A stretch of DNA of 56,210 bases, taken from contig CAYMSA010000002.1 in NCBI GenBank assembly GCA_964392965.1, positions 1 to 56,210 on the forward strand, read 5' to 3'. Below the pieces are notes generated by a model, which was given only the letters and a program-made list of their open reading frames with translations, made no database searches and was not told where the DNA came from. Of the stretch, positions 39,863 to 48,826 are shown in pieces. This DNA comes from CAYMSA01 sp964392965 (GTDB lineage Bacteria; Actinomycetota; Coriobacteriia; Anaerosomatales; Anaerosomataceae). The position numbers were made by a program, and so were the translations under genes. Within the stretch, counting starts at the first letter, position 1; every line of letters starts with the position of its first letter.

Positions 39863-42006
39863 CGGCTGGCCTCCCCTCGCGACGACTCGATTCGTCCGAG
39901 CGCGGCGAGTGCCGCCACACGAAGCTCCTTGGGATACCCTCGGCGGAAGAGTCCGCTCCGTCGCGCGACCGTCCGCAGCGCCTCCTCGGCCTCGGGCGAA
40001 CCGATCACGCCGAGGGCCTCGACGGCCTCCTTGCGAGCGCTCGCGTCTGCCGCGCCCTGGCCCCCGTCGCGCACGAGAGCGAGCAGGGCGTTCACCGCAA
40101 CCGGTGCAACGGCGGTCCCGAGGTAGCGTGCGGCGAGCGTGACGTTGCGGGGGTCCGCATCGCCCAGAGCATTCACGAGCAGCTCCTGGGCTCGCGGACC
40201 GCCGATCTCGGCGACCGCCCGCATGGACTCTCGCCGCACCCGCGCATCGGCGTGCCGGAGCGTCCGCTCAAGGTACGGAAGCGCACCCTCGTCGTGCGTG
40301 GAGCCGAGGATGCTCGCCACGTTGCGAACGAAGTACCAGCGCGGATCGTCGGTTCGAGCGCCTAGCTCGTCGAGGTGGCTCCCGCCGAGTGATGCGATCA
40401 ATCCCACGAGGCTCTTGCGAAGCGACATGTCGACCTCGTCGGCCAGGAGCTCGAGGAGCGGCGTGATGGTTCTCGAGCCCAGCGTCGAGAGAAGCCGCTC
40501 GCACGCCTCACGCTCGAGCGTTCCGCGGTCATGGAGCCGGATGCCGCGTACGATGGAGCGCATGCGCTCCATATCGGCCATGGCCACGAGGGCGTTTCGG
40601 GCACGGGTACGCTGTTCGCGGTCGCGGCTCTCGTCCTGCTCAAGTGCAGCGAGGGCCTCGGCGGCATCGGCTGCAGCGACGTACTCACCCGTCTCGAGCG
40701 CCAGCGTGAGGCCTTCCTGCGCCACGGCCATGAGCGCGTCGAAGTCCGCCGGGTCGTCGGTGAGCGCAACGAGCGTCACCAGGCTCAGCAACACCTCTCC
40801 GTCCGAGATGCCAATCGCGGCCTCATGCCGAAGACGATCCATCGCGCGGTCGTCAGCACCGTCCGGTACGAGCGCCAGATCGATGAGACGCAGGGTACCG
40901 CTGATGTCCTCCCCGGATCCACCGGGTGTGCCACCCGGATGGAGCTGAACCGGCACGACATCATCCACGACGCCGGCGATGAACGCCTCGTCGGCTCCCC
41001 GGACACGCATAGACGTCCTCGCGGCCTGGAGCACACTCTCGCGCGGAGCGAGATTGAGCGCCAACAGGTTACGCAGGGCCCGCGCGAGGCCGTCGCGGGC
41101 CACGTCGTCCTGGCCGAGTCCCTCGGCAAGAGCATCGCAGAGTCGCTCCGGGTCGAGCTGCTCCAGCACCGCGAGCACCGTGTCGTCGACCCGCGCATCG
41201 TGAAGCAGGCGGCTGCCGAGTACCCCACGGCGCAGTTCAGGCTCCAGCTCGAACGCTGCTTCGGCGAGAGACTCCAGAAGGAGCTCGCGCTCGCCCTCGG
41301 GTGAGGAGGACGCGAACCGGGCCAGCAGTGTCAGGAGGTCGGCGGCACGGTTGACTGGCGTGTCCTCGCCCTCTTCGCGCCTGGCGACCCGCTCGACGTA
41401 TCCGGTGAGAAGAGCGCTGTCACTCGCGAAGCGCACTAGCGTGCGTCTGTCGCCGGGCCGGAGCATGCGGGGGTCCTCGACGAGGGCGTCCACGTCCTCG
41501 TCCAGCGGCGGCCACGCCGGGGCACCGTCCTCGAGGTCACCTGCGTCGATGACCCGCGTCTCCACGCTCCGGACCGTGATGCCGTCCACCTGCAGGTCCC
41601 AGAGCCGCTGCTCGAAGCCACCGGTCCCCTCGATCACCTCAGCCGGATCGAGCACCGCCCGCAGGAACGAGAGCACCTCCCGCGAAGTCGTGCCGTCGTG
41701 GAAGCAGACCTCGGCCACCTGACGCTCGTAGAGTTCCCTGGCCAGCGCACCGAAGGCCGCCTGCTGGGGCAGAATCGCTTCACCGTCGAAGAGCAGCGCC
41801 GTCTTCGTCACGCCCACGCGCAGGTCGGGGAGCTCCCTCAGAAGCTGCTGCACCATGGTCACCAGGTCTTCCGCGCTGTCCCGTGGGATGTCGCTCGCGG
41901 GGGGATAGAGCTTCGCCGCCTTGTAGGTGACGAGAAGCTGTCGCACGAACCGCTCGATGGACTCGGGTACCGCTGCGGCGCGGTCCCCGCCGGGTGCATC
42001 GCTCAT
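39859..42006 (-). CDS. HEAT-repeat protein with shared N-terminal domain
   Basis: A 715-residue soluble protein. The first 120 residues (AAKLYPPASD, LLFDGEAILP, VCFHDGTTSREVLSFLRAVL) align by eye with the N-terminus of the HD-GYP protein. The rest is helical, and the C-terminal third has clear HEAT/PBS-lyase-like repeats (VASILGSTHDEGALPYLERTL, REAMRAVAEIGG-like RRESMRAVAEIGG, ARKEAVEALGVIGSPEAEEAL). HEAT arrays act as protein scaffolds. Overlap by ATGA with the HD-GYP gene suggests that the two work together. ATG 42006 follows GGGGAG. Confidence 0.85.
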   Translation of the reverse strand: MSDAPGGDRAAAVPESIERFVRQLLVTYKAAKLYPPASDIPRDSAEDLVTMVQQLLRELPDLRVGVTKTALLFDGEAILPQQAAFGALARELYERQVAEVCFHDGTTSREVLSFLRAVLDPAEVIEGTGGFEQRLWDLQVDGITVRSVETRVIDAGDLEDGAPAWPPLDEDVDALVEDPRMLRPGDRRTLVRFASDSALLTGYVERVARREEGEDTPVNRAADLLTLLARFASSSPEGERELLLESLAEAAFELEPELRRGVLGSRLLHDARVDDTVLAVLEQLDPERLCDALAEGLGQDDVARDGLARALRNLLALNLAPRESVLQAARTSMRVRGADEAFIAGVVDDVVPVQLHPGGTPGGSGEDISGTLRLIDLALVPDGADDRAMDRLRHEAAIGISDGEVLLSLVTLVALTDDPADFDALMAVAQEGLTLALETGEYVAAADAAEALAALEQDESRDREQRTRARNALVAMADMERMRSIVRGIRLHDRGTLEREACERLLSTLGSRTITPLLELLADEVDMSLRKSLVGLIASLGGSHLDELGARTDDPRWYFVRNVASILGSTHDEGALPYLERTLRHADARVRRESMRAVAEIGGPRAQELLVNALGDADPRNVTLAARYLGTAVAPVAVNALLALVRDGGQGAADASARKEAVEALGVIGSPEAEEALRTVARRSGLFRRGYPKELRVAALAALGRIESSRGEASR

Positions 42007-42078
42007 CGGCCACTCCCCTGGTTCCGCTCGGACTGTCCCATTATGCCGGTCGCGGGGGTACGGTGCTATCATCCGCGC

Positions 42079-42753
42079 ATGGACGTGACGCTCATCCTCG
42101 CATCGGCATCTCCCAGGCGCAGACGCCTGATCGGCTGGCTTGGCGCCAGAACCGACTCGGTGGCGACCGATACCGCCGAGGACCTCACGCTGCCTCTACC
42201 GCCGGCCGAACTCGCCGCCTCGCTCGCCGCGGAGAAGGCGCGGGCTGCGGGACTGCCCCGCGACGCAGAGAACGCGATCGTACTCGCGTTCGACACGATC
42301 GTTGTGGCCGACGGCAGGGTGCTCGGCAAGCCCGCCGACGAAGCCGAGGCCCGTGCGATGCTCGCGCGGCTTTCGGGACGCACGCATGACGTCCTCACCG
42401 GCGTGGCGATCATGGGTCCCGGGATGAGCGAGCCGACGTGCTTCACCGTAGCGACACCGGTGCTCATGCGCGAGCTGGACGATGCATGCATCTCGCATTG
42501 GCTCGAGCGGGGCGAGTACCTCGGCTGCGCGGGCGCCTACAACATCGAGCATCACCTGGCGAGTGTCGCTGACGACGAGTGCTTCCAGAACGTGGCCGGT
42601 CTGCCGCTCTGCCACCTCTACCGCGCACTGGCCGACGGCGCGGGAGGAGCCGCTCCGATGGGCCTCACGCCGCCCGTCGAGCACTGCGACAGGGCGCTCG
42701 GGCGGACGTGCAGGCTCGGGCCGAGGGTATGCGACCGGCCAGCGGCACGCTGA
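42079..42753 (+). CDS. maf: Maf-like nucleotide pyrophosphatase
   Basis: A 224-residue protein. LILASASPRRRRLIGWLG opens the Maf family, followed by FDTIVVADGRVLGKP (general base Asp) and LSGRTHDVLTG. Maf proteins hydrolyse dTTP, UTP or modified nucleotides and are linked to septum control. The middle part (YLGCAGAYNIEHH, then CFQNVAGLPLCHLYRAL) matches a YhdE/Maf-like end, and a further 35-residue Cys-containing tail is unusual. It is divergent from the HEAT gene, 72 bases away, and has no good ribosome site, so it may be leaderless. Confidence 0.88.
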   Translation: MDVTLILASASPRRRRLIGWLGARTDSVATDTAEDLTLPLPPAELAASLAAEKARAAGLPRDAENAIVLAFDTIVVADGRVLGKPADEAEARAMLARLSGRTHDVLTGVAIMGPGMSEPTCFTVATPVLMRELDDACISHWLERGEYLGCAGAYNIEHHLASVADDECFQNVAGLPLCHLYRALADGAGGAAPMGLTPPVEHCDRALGRTCRLGPRVCDRPAAR

Positions 42754-42770
42754 GCGGTGGGCAGCAGTGG

Positions 42771-43403
42771 CTACTCGCCACCTGCTGGTTCTGACTCAGG
42801 CCCGGAATCGACACCCCAGAGACCCGCTCCGCCGTCACGCGCCTCGGCTTCCAGGAGCACGAACTCCTCGGCATAGGTGACGTTGGGCGGAACGGTGAGC
42901 ACCTGCGCGTAGCCGTCGATCAGCAGCCGCGCGTTGAGCATGTGCGCGCGTGCCTCGGCCGCTGAGCCGCTCGACGGCCGCTCAATCCACACGTACGCGA
43001 GCAGACGACCGTAACGATCACGAAGATCGACGTCCGTCTGCAGCCAGACACTCTCGCCGACCGGTATGGCCTGCGCCGTGTACTCCGCCGCGCGCTCGCC
43101 GAAGTCCGCCGTCTCGCCCCGCACCTCAGGCGTGTCCACGCCGATGAAGCGCACCTTCTCCTCGACGCCGTTCTCCAGCCGGAACACGGCGGTGTCCCCG
43201 TCCGTGTGACGCGCGACCGTGGCGGGCATTACGTCCGGAGCGATCGTCGGCGGACTGCCCGAGAGCTGACACGACCGGCCACAGCCAGCCGTCCCGACAA
43301 GCAGCGTGGCCGCCACTGTAGCGACCACCGCGAAACGCCAGCCCCTGCAGCCGCCACCGACCTTCCGCACGCGCACGCGTCGGCTACCCGTCCGCCCCGG
43401 CAC
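42771..43403 (-). CDS. Secreted thermonuclease-like (SNase) lipoprotein
   Basis: A 210-residue protein. An Arg-rich N-terminus, a hydrophobic segment and LLVGTAGC make a lipoprotein signal. The SNase domain follows with DGDTAVF, VRFIGVDTPEV (active-site Arg), FGERAAEYT (Glu) and LRDRYGRLLAYVW (second Arg), so the catalytic set is complete. It should cut nucleic acids outside the cell. The GTG start at 43403 overlaps the methyltransferase end by 20 bases; a GTG further in (43376) is possible. Confidence 0.85.
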   Translation of the reverse strand: MPGRTGSRRVRVRKVGGGCRGWRFAVVATVAATLLVGTAGCGRSCQLSGSPPTIAPDVMPATVARHTDGDTAVFRLENGVEEKVRFIGVDTPEVRGETADFGERAAEYTAQAIPVGESVWLQTDVDLRDRYGRLLAYVWIERPSSGSAAEARAHMLNARLLIDGYAQVLTVPPNVTYAEEFVLLEAEARDGGAGLWGVDSGPESEPAGGE

Positions 43404-44211
43404 GCTCAGTCACGACGATCATGCTCTCGTCGGCGTCGATATCGAGCGACCTGCCTGCGTGGTCGCCGAAGGCACGGACGCCCGTGAAGCCGGCGCGTTC
43501 GAGTTCGGCTGAGATGAGGTCGAGCGGCATCGCGAAATGCAGCGAGCGGCGCGAGCGCAGTGTCCAGCCGCCAGATGGGTCCATATCGAGCGTCTTCGGC
43601 CAGCTTTCGATCGTGTGCGGAGTCTCACGGACGCTGGCGTCACGCACGAGCGTGACGAAGTCGAACAGCACGCCATCGCGCTCGGGCGTGTAGGTGAGCA
43701 GGCGCAGGAAGAACTTGTCGCCCGCAGGCGTCTCGCGGAAGACCGGACTCATCGTGCGGATGTTCTGCTCCATGAGTCTGTGGTGGTTGAGGTAGTGCAG
43801 TACGAGCAGTCCACCCGGCCGGAGCACTGCAGCGAAGTCCGCGAGCGCCTCGCGCAACGCCTCGAGCGAACGCACATGCGGCAGCGCGTTACCCGTGCAG
43901 ATGACCGCGTCGACCTGGCCGCCGACAATGCGACGGACCTCGCCGAAGCCGCCCTCGGCGATTCGTACGCTGCTGTGAGCGGCGGCGATGTTCTCCCTGG
44001 CGAGCGCGAGCATCTTGGGGTCGGGATCGATGGCTATGACATCGTTGCCCCAGCTTGCGAAGAGGATGGCGTGGCGGGCACTGCCTGCGCCCACGTCAGC
44101 AACGCGACGCACGCCGTGGGTCTCGAAGAGCTCCTTGAAGAACGGCCCCTCGCGGGTCAACCGGCGATCCCAGTCGACCAGCTCGTCGTATTCGCGTTCG
44201 TCGTCGGCCAT
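43384..44211 (-). CDS. SAM-dependent methyltransferase
   Basis: A 275-residue class I methyltransferase. Motif I is VADVGAGSARHAILFA, acidic loop VIAIDPDPKML, then VDAVICTGNALPHV and LRPGGLLVLHYLN. The substrate-binding half after residue 150 has beta-strand-rich sequence typical of small-molecule or glycine/sarcosine-type methyltransferases; the substrate is unknown. ATG 44211 has GAGGAG upstream and follows the amidohydrolase stop by three bases. The two genes are likely co-transcribed with the PspC gene. Confidence 0.85.
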   Translation of the reverse strand: MADDEREYDELVDWDRRLTREGPFFKELFETHGVRRVADVGAGSARHAILFASWGNDVIAIDPDPKMLALARENIAAAHSSVRIAEGGFGEVRRIVGGQVDAVICTGNALPHVRSLEALREALADFAAVLRPGGLLVLHYLNHHRLMEQNIRTMSPVFRETPAGDKFFLRLLTYTPERDGVLFDFVTLVRDASVRETPHTIESWPKTLDMDPSGGWTLRSRRSLHFAMPLDLISAELERAGFTGVRAFGDHAGRSLDIDADESMIVVTERAGADG

Positions 44212-44214
44212 GCG

Positions 44215-45144
44215 CTACTCCTCCAGCCTGAAGATCCGCACCGCGTTCGCACGCAGGACGAGGTCCCTGTCATGCTCGGACAGGCCGAGCTCTTCGAGAA
44301 TCCGCCGCTGTTGGAAGGCGATCCAGCGGCGGTAGGCGCGCGTCGTGCCCGAATCGGTGCCGAAGAGCAGCCGCTCCGGCCCGATGGCCGTAAGTGTGCG
44401 ATCGAAGACGTCCGGCAGCGTGTAGCCGTTCGGATCGTAGTCCAGCCAGTTGTTGGTTCCCGATGTGTCGAGACATACGTTCTTGCACTGGTAGCAGAGC
44501 CGCAGCGCCTCGTGAAGGTAGCCCGCGCCGAAGTGCGCGATCACGAATGGCGTCTCAGGATGGTCGCGCGCAACGGGAGAGAGGTCCGTCGGGTCGGCGA
44601 AACGCAGGTCTCCGGTGGGATCGACGGTCACGCCGTAATGGACGGTGACCGCCACGCCGAGCTCGGCCACTTTGTCGAAGAACGGTCGACATACGGGATC
44701 CGAGAGATGATAGCCCCTGTTCGCGGGATAGAGCTTCACGCCCTTGTGCCCGGCAGCGATCTCCCGCTCCAACTGCTCCGGCGCATCCGGGTCCCGGGGA
44801 TCGATTGCGGCAAGCACGGAGACCCGGCCGCCCGAGGCGACGATGAACTCGCGCGTGTACTGCGAGTCGGCGAAGACGGAGACGATGACCGCCCGGGCGA
44901 TGCCTGCCTCATCGAGACGGGCCGCATAGAAATCGGCCATCTCGGCAGGGTCGAGGTCGGGAAGCACCTCGTTGCGTCGCCCGAACCGTCCCGTCTTGAG
45001 CGCTTCGCGCCAGCGTGGATTGGGGTCGGGATGGCGCTCCACATACTCGCGCAGCATCGGCAACGAGAACATGTGGACGTGCGCGTCGATGATGTCGCCG
45101 GGCCTCGTGGGCCCGGCGACCGCAGAGACGATGCCGAACCTCAT
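44215..45144 (-). CDS. Amidohydrolase-family metal-dependent hydrolase
   Basis: A 309-residue TIM-barrel hydrolase (amidohydrolase 2 type). The metal site begins IIDAHVHMFS; further ligands are VTVHYG, VIAHFGAGY and the final LLFGTDSG Asp. It could be a hydrolase or a decarboxylase of the ACMSD-like group. ATG 45144 overlaps the PspC gene stop (ATGA); the upstream extension to 45327 lies inside that gene's repeat tail and is rejected. Confidence 0.85.
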   Translation of the reverse strand: MRFGIVSAVAGPTRPGDIIDAHVHMFSLPMLREYVERHPDPNPRWREALKTGRFGRRNEVLPDLDPAEMADFYAARLDEAGIARAVIVSVFADSQYTREFIVASGGRVSVLAAIDPRDPDAPEQLEREIAAGHKGVKLYPANRGYHLSDPVCRPFFDKVAELGVAVTVHYGVTVDPTGDLRFADPTDLSPVARDHPETPFVIAHFGAGYLHEALRLCYQCKNVCLDTSGTNNWLDYDPNGYTLPDVFDRTLTAIGPERLLFGTDSGTTRAYRRWIAFQQRRILEELGLSEHDRDLVLRANAVRIFRLEE

Positions 45145-45830
45145 CGAGACGCGGCGGGGCCGTCCGGTGCGGGACTTCCGGCCTCGGCCTCTGTCTGACC
45201 CGGTGCAGGGACCGCAGGCGCAGGCGGTGCGGGGGGTGCGGGGGGTGCGGGAGGCGTGGGGGGTGCGGGAGGGGCAGACTGGTCCGGCCACGCAGGCGGC
45301 GCAGGAGGTGCAGGCTGGGCTGGCCACGAAGCAGGCGCAGACGGCGCCGGCACAGGGGCGGCGTCCGCGGGCTGCTCACCCGTCGGCGATATGCCCGCAG
45401 GCTCAAGCGGCACGACGATCGCCATCACGATGTACGCGAGGATGAGCCCGCCGAAGTCGAAGAGGACGACAAGCGCCAGGAAGAGCAGGCGCATCATCGT
45501 GACGTCAAGGCCGAAGTAACGGGCGAGTCCACCGATGACGCCAGCGAGCCACTTGTCCTGCCGCGTGCGATAGAGCTTCGTGCCCGCACGCGGCGCCCTG
45601 GGGCGCTTGCCCGACTGGGCCCAGATGATCACGAGGATGCCGAGGACGATGACGCCGATGCCCATGCGCGCCTTGGAGCCCCACGTCCAGATCTGATCGA
45701 GCGGCCACGGCACCCAGCCGAGACTGCGCGCGCCGAGAAAGAAGCCCGCGATGATGAGGATCGCGCCGAGGATCAACCAGCCTGTCGAGTCGTGCTCCTG
45801 GTTCGGATTGCGGTTCTCTGTGTCAGTCAC
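45141..45830 (-). CDS. pspC: PspC domain protein with Pro-Ala repeat tail
   Basis: A 229-residue protein. Two membrane segments (GWLILGAILIIAGFFLGA and IGVIVLGILVIIWAQ) precede a PspC domain (LYRTRQDKWLAGVIGGLARYFGLD, LLFLALVVLFDFGGLILAYIVMAIVVP). The last 75 residues are low-complexity Pro/Ala (APPAPP-type repeats, 45180-45350) and probably disordered. PspC proteins take part in envelope stress response. It lies 12 bases after the LiaF-like gene, which supports that role. Confidence 0.88.
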   Translation of the reverse strand: MTDTENRNPNQEHDSTGWLILGAILIIAGFFLGARSLGWVPWPLDQIWTWGSKARMGIGVIVLGILVIIWAQSGKRPRAPRAGTKLYRTRQDKWLAGVIGGLARYFGLDVTMMRLLFLALVVLFDFGGLILAYIVMAIVVPLEPAGISPTGEQPADAAPVPAPSAPASWPAQPAPPAPPAWPDQSAPPAPPTPPAPPAPPAPPAPAVPAPGQTEAEAGSPAPDGPAASR

Positions 45831-45842
45831 TGTTCATGCCTC

Positions 45843-47039
45843 CTAGTAATACTCGAGTCTGATGGCGCCGACACCGGCCTCGATCTCGATGTCCCAGTAT
45901 GGCCCTGTTCCGTCGAATCCGTCACTCTCGAAGGTGGTGCGCCCGTCCCCGCGCATGGTCACCCACGTGCCCTCGGCGTCGATGTCTGAGAGACCGTGGC
46001 GTACCACCACGCGTGCCCCGTCACCCGAAGGAACACGCACCACGAGCGATGAGACACCGGCCTGAATCGAGACTGGAAGCGCTCCCGAGACACCGGCGAG
46101 ATTCGACGGTCCGAGGATGACCGTCCCGTCGGACACACCGGCATCCAGCCGGAACTCGCTCACGGGCAGATCACTCAGATCGAGCCGGTACGAGCTCACG
46201 CCCGCATTCACATCCAGATCCCACACGACATCGCGGTCGAGCGTGATGTCCATGTTCGACCCGGTCGTCGGGCCGCTGAACGAGGTGCTCGCGTAGCCGA
46301 TCCGCACATCGGCGACATCGTCGATGACGTTGGTGACGAACTCCGTCTGGAACGGCGAGCTCCCCTCGGCGGTGGCGAGTTGTTCACCCGCCACGACCGA
46401 GAACTCGCCCACCCCGCCGTCGATCATCGCGGTGCCCGAGCGCACGGAGACTGAGTGCGGCGCCGAGTGGCTGAACGGCTCGGCCTCACCCACGTTGTCG
46501 ATGACCGGCGGCCACGTGAACCTGGTGTCCGAGGGCATCAGGAGCGCTCCATACAGCAACCCGAGAGCGACGAGAAGACTCGAGACGGCACGCACCCACG
46601 GGCTGCGCAGACCGTGCCCGATGACCTCGATGCCGAGCGCGATGACCAGGACCGGCCACAAACGGAAGATGTTGAACCACACGTTCCATGAAAGGAACCC
46701 GATCGAGCAACCCAGGAACACAAGGCCAAAGACCACGGTGGTCACGCCTTCGGCGAGGTGCTTGACGGTCCAGCCGCCGCGGCCAGGACCGAACATCTGG
46801 CGTACGCCGAGCGCGATGATGATGAGCGGCCACAGCCGCCACAGCTGGAGTCCCGGCACGAACTGCTCCAGGAGGACGGCGCCGCCGATGAGCACGAGGG
46901 CGACCCCGAACCAGATCGCAGAACCGCGCGTCGGCCCGCCGCCTTGCCCCTGAGGAGCCGAAGTCCCGGCCGATGGGGCCGGAGGGGGCGGAGACGCGGC
47001 CGGAGACGTGGTACTCGTAGGACCTTGGACATCAGGCAC
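45843..47039 (-). CDS. LiaF/DUF5668-like envelope stress membrane protein
   Basis: A 398-residue protein. A Pro/Ser/Thr-rich start is followed by four membrane segments (for example AIWFGVALVLIGGAVLLEQ and LWPVLVIALGIEVIG). The C-terminal part is a beta-rich adhesin-like or LiaF-type domain (SYRLDLSDLPVSEFRLDAGVSDGTV, VVRVPSGDGARVVVRHGLSD). LiaF-type proteins, together with PspC homologues, damp cell-wall antibiotic responses. I chose GTG 47039 because GAAGGTG is well placed. No LiaRS-like kinase/regulator pair is near. Confidence 0.83.
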   Translation of the reverse strand: MPDVQGPTSTTSPAASPPPPAPSAGTSAPQGQGGGPTRGSAIWFGVALVLIGGAVLLEQFVPGLQLWRLWPLIIIALGVRQMFGPGRGGWTVKHLAEGVTTVVFGLVFLGCSIGFLSWNVWFNIFRLWPVLVIALGIEVIGHGLRSPWVRAVSSLLVALGLLYGALLMPSDTRFTWPPVIDNVGEAEPFSHSAPHSVSVRSGTAMIDGGVGEFSVVAGEQLATAEGSSPFQTEFVTNVIDDVADVRIGYASTSFSGPTTGSNMDITLDRDVVWDLDVNAGVSSYRLDLSDLPVSEFRLDAGVSDGTVILGPSNLAGVSGALPVSIQAGVSSLVVRVPSGDGARVVVRHGLSDIDAEGTWVTMRGDGRTTFESDGFDGTGPYWDIEIEAGVGAIRLEYY

Positions 47040-47125
47040 TGCGATCACCTTCTAGAAGCGATAGCGGACATGCGGCACACAACGCGCCGGACGCTGAACA
47101 CCGACAAGAAGCGGTACTGACCGCC

Positions 47126-48430
47126 TCAGTCATCCGCGTCCGTGGCTATAGATACCCGAAGACGGGCGATTCTCCGCCTTCGCACGAGATCGACCACCAC
47201 TGTGAGGCTCTCATGGTGCAGAATCTCGCCTGTCGCCGGAATGTGGCCGAGTTCGGCGAGCACCCACCCAGCCATTGTGTCGTACTCGTCGGATAACGGC
47301 AGGCCCCAACCGAACGTCTCGTTGGCCTCGTGGACGGACAGGAGGCCATCCACCACCCACTCCGTCGGGCTCGTACGCGTGTAGTATCGGCGTTCACGGT
47401 CGAACTCGTCGGAGATCTCACCGATGATCTCCTCCACGATGTCCTCGATGGTGACAAGTCCCGCTGTGCCACCGTACTCGTCGACCACGATGGCCAGATG
47501 GTTGTGCGCCGCCTGCATGTCGTTCAGCATCACCAGGATCGGCTTGGTCTCGGGCACGAACACGGCCGGACGGACGTACCGCGATACCGTGTCGTCCATC
47601 CTGTGCTCCGAGGCGGGACCCACGAGATCCTTGAGCATCGCGATACCGACGATCGAGTCCGCCACGTCGTGGTAGACGGGCAGACGCGAGAATCCGGACT
47701 CCTGGAAGACGCGGATCGCCTCGCCGACGGTCAGGGTGTCCTCGATCATCTGCATGTCGACCCTCGGCACCATGATCTCGCGCGCCACCATGTCACCGAG
47801 CTCGAATATCTCGTGGATCATGCGCTTCTCGTCCTCAAGGAGGGTTCCCTGCTCCGTGACGAGCAGCTTGATCTCCTCCTCGGTCACGCCGGGGCGCACG
47901 TCGCCTGGCGGCACCCCCAGAAGGCGCGCCACGACGTTCGTGGAGCGCTGCAGAAGCCAGGTGAGCGGTGCGGTCGCCGACTGGAGGAACCCGATCGGAC
48001 CCGCGACCGCCTTCGCCACCGCCTCCGCGCGCTGCAGCCCGAGGCGTTTGGGCGCGAGTTCGCCGATGACGAGCGTCACGTACGAGATGGCGAGCGTCAC
48101 GACCAAGACCGAGAGTCCTGCGGCCACGGAACTCAGCCAGGATATACCGAACGTGTTGAACCACGCCGCCAGCGGCTGGGCGAGGGTGACGGCGGCAGTG
48201 GCCGAGGCTCCGAATCCGACCAGCGTGATGCCCACCTGGATGGCGGCCATGAAGCGGGAGGGAGTCTCGGCCAGCTTGAGCGCCTTCTTCGCACGCTTCG
48301 AGCCCTGCTCGGCCTCCATCGTGAGCGCGGCGCGGCGTGCACTCACTAGGGAGATCTCGGCCGCCGCAAGGTAGCCGTTCACCACGATGAGAACGAGAAC
48401 GAGCAGGATCTGAGTGCCTATCTCACTCAT
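47126..48430 (-). CDS. CNNM/CorC-type membrane protein (hemolysin-C family)
   Basis: A 434-residue protein. DUF21 membrane domain at about 1-190 (LVLVLIVVNGYLAAAEISLVSARR, AISYVTLVIGELAPKRLGLQ), a CBS pair (REIMVPRVDMQMI; NHLAIVVDEYGGTAGLVTIEDIVEEIIGEI is split across it) and a C-terminal CorC_HlyC domain. Members export or regulate Mg2+ and Co2+ in some bacteria. A link to the magnesium system at 24-28 kb is possible but unproven. It is coupled to the upstream gene by ATGA. Confidence 0.92.
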   Translation of the reverse strand: MSEIGTQILLVLVLIVVNGYLAAAEISLVSARRAALTMEAEQGSKRAKKALKLAETPSRFMAAIQVGITLVGFGASATAAVTLAQPLAAWFNTFGISWLSSVAAGLSVLVVTLAISYVTLVIGELAPKRLGLQRAEAVAKAVAGPIGFLQSATAPLTWLLQRSTNVVARLLGVPPGDVRPGVTEEEIKLLVTEQGTLLEDEKRMIHEIFELGDMVAREIMVPRVDMQMIEDTLTVGEAIRVFQESGFSRLPVYHDVADSIVGIAMLKDLVGPASEHRMDDTVSRYVRPAVFVPETKPILVMLNDMQAAHNHLAIVVDEYGGTAGLVTIEDIVEEIIGEISDEFDRERRYYTRTSPTEWVVDGLLSVHEANETFGWGLPLSDEYDTMAGWVLAELGHIPATGEILHHESLTVVVDLVRRRRIARLRVSIATDADD

Positions 48431-48822
48431 GCGCTGACACCCGCAGACGTACCCGGCCGGGCGGCGCGGGCCACGATCGAAGCGATAAGCGCAGGACGGC
48501 GCTCCCGGTCCCGGCAGGCGTCTGCGAGAAGTGCGAGCGCCTCAACGGTGCGACGGTCTCCATCGCAGCGGATGAGCCCACCGCTGCAAGAAAGAATCCC
48601 GCGATCGCAGAGCGTCTCGACCTCCGACCGCGTCTCGTCGGCCGAACGCCCGAGGTTCGACGCCAGCCCGACGACGTCCATCACCGCGTCCGGATTCCGC
48701 TGGAAGAAGAGCAGCACCTCGACTCCGAGGAGAGAGTGGATGTGCTGATCCACGAACCTACCGAGCACTGGCCCGAGGACAGCGGAGGCGTCGCCTGTCG
48801 GCGCGTGTTTCGAGCCGGCCAC
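48427..48822 (-). CDS. Small winged-helix-like protein of unknown function
   Basis: A 131-residue soluble protein. The middle (LLGVEVLLFFQRNPDAVMD, VGLASNLGRSADETRSEVETLCDRGILSCSG) looks like a winged helix with a helix-turn-helix and a short wing. The C-terminus is helical. GTG 48822 has GGAG about ten bases upstream, inside the end of the hemolysin-III gene. It sits between two membrane-protein genes with overlaps on both sides, so it may regulate them or sense their state. The family is not recognised. Confidence 0.65.
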   Translation of the reverse strand: MAGSKHAPTGDASAVLGPVLGRFVDQHIHSLLGVEVLLFFQRNPDAVMDVVGLASNLGRSADETRSEVETLCDRGILSCSGGLIRCDGDRRTVEALALLADACRDRERRPALIASIVARAARPGTSAGVSA

Positions 48823-48826
48823 TACA

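Noticed and set aside
38324..40126. 600-residue plus-strand open frame
   Set aside because: Antisense to the HD-GYP gene and the HEAT gene end. It is Arg/His-rich, without domains, and is explained by GC-rich third positions on the other strand.
43537..45198. 553-residue plus-strand open frame
   Set aside because: Antisense shadow of the methyltransferase and amidohydrolase genes, both of which carry clear motifs and ribosome sites.
45180..45350. Short tandem repeats that could suggest a CRISPR-like or satellite array
   Set aside because: They encode the Pro-Ala tail of the PspC protein, are in frame and have no spacer structure.
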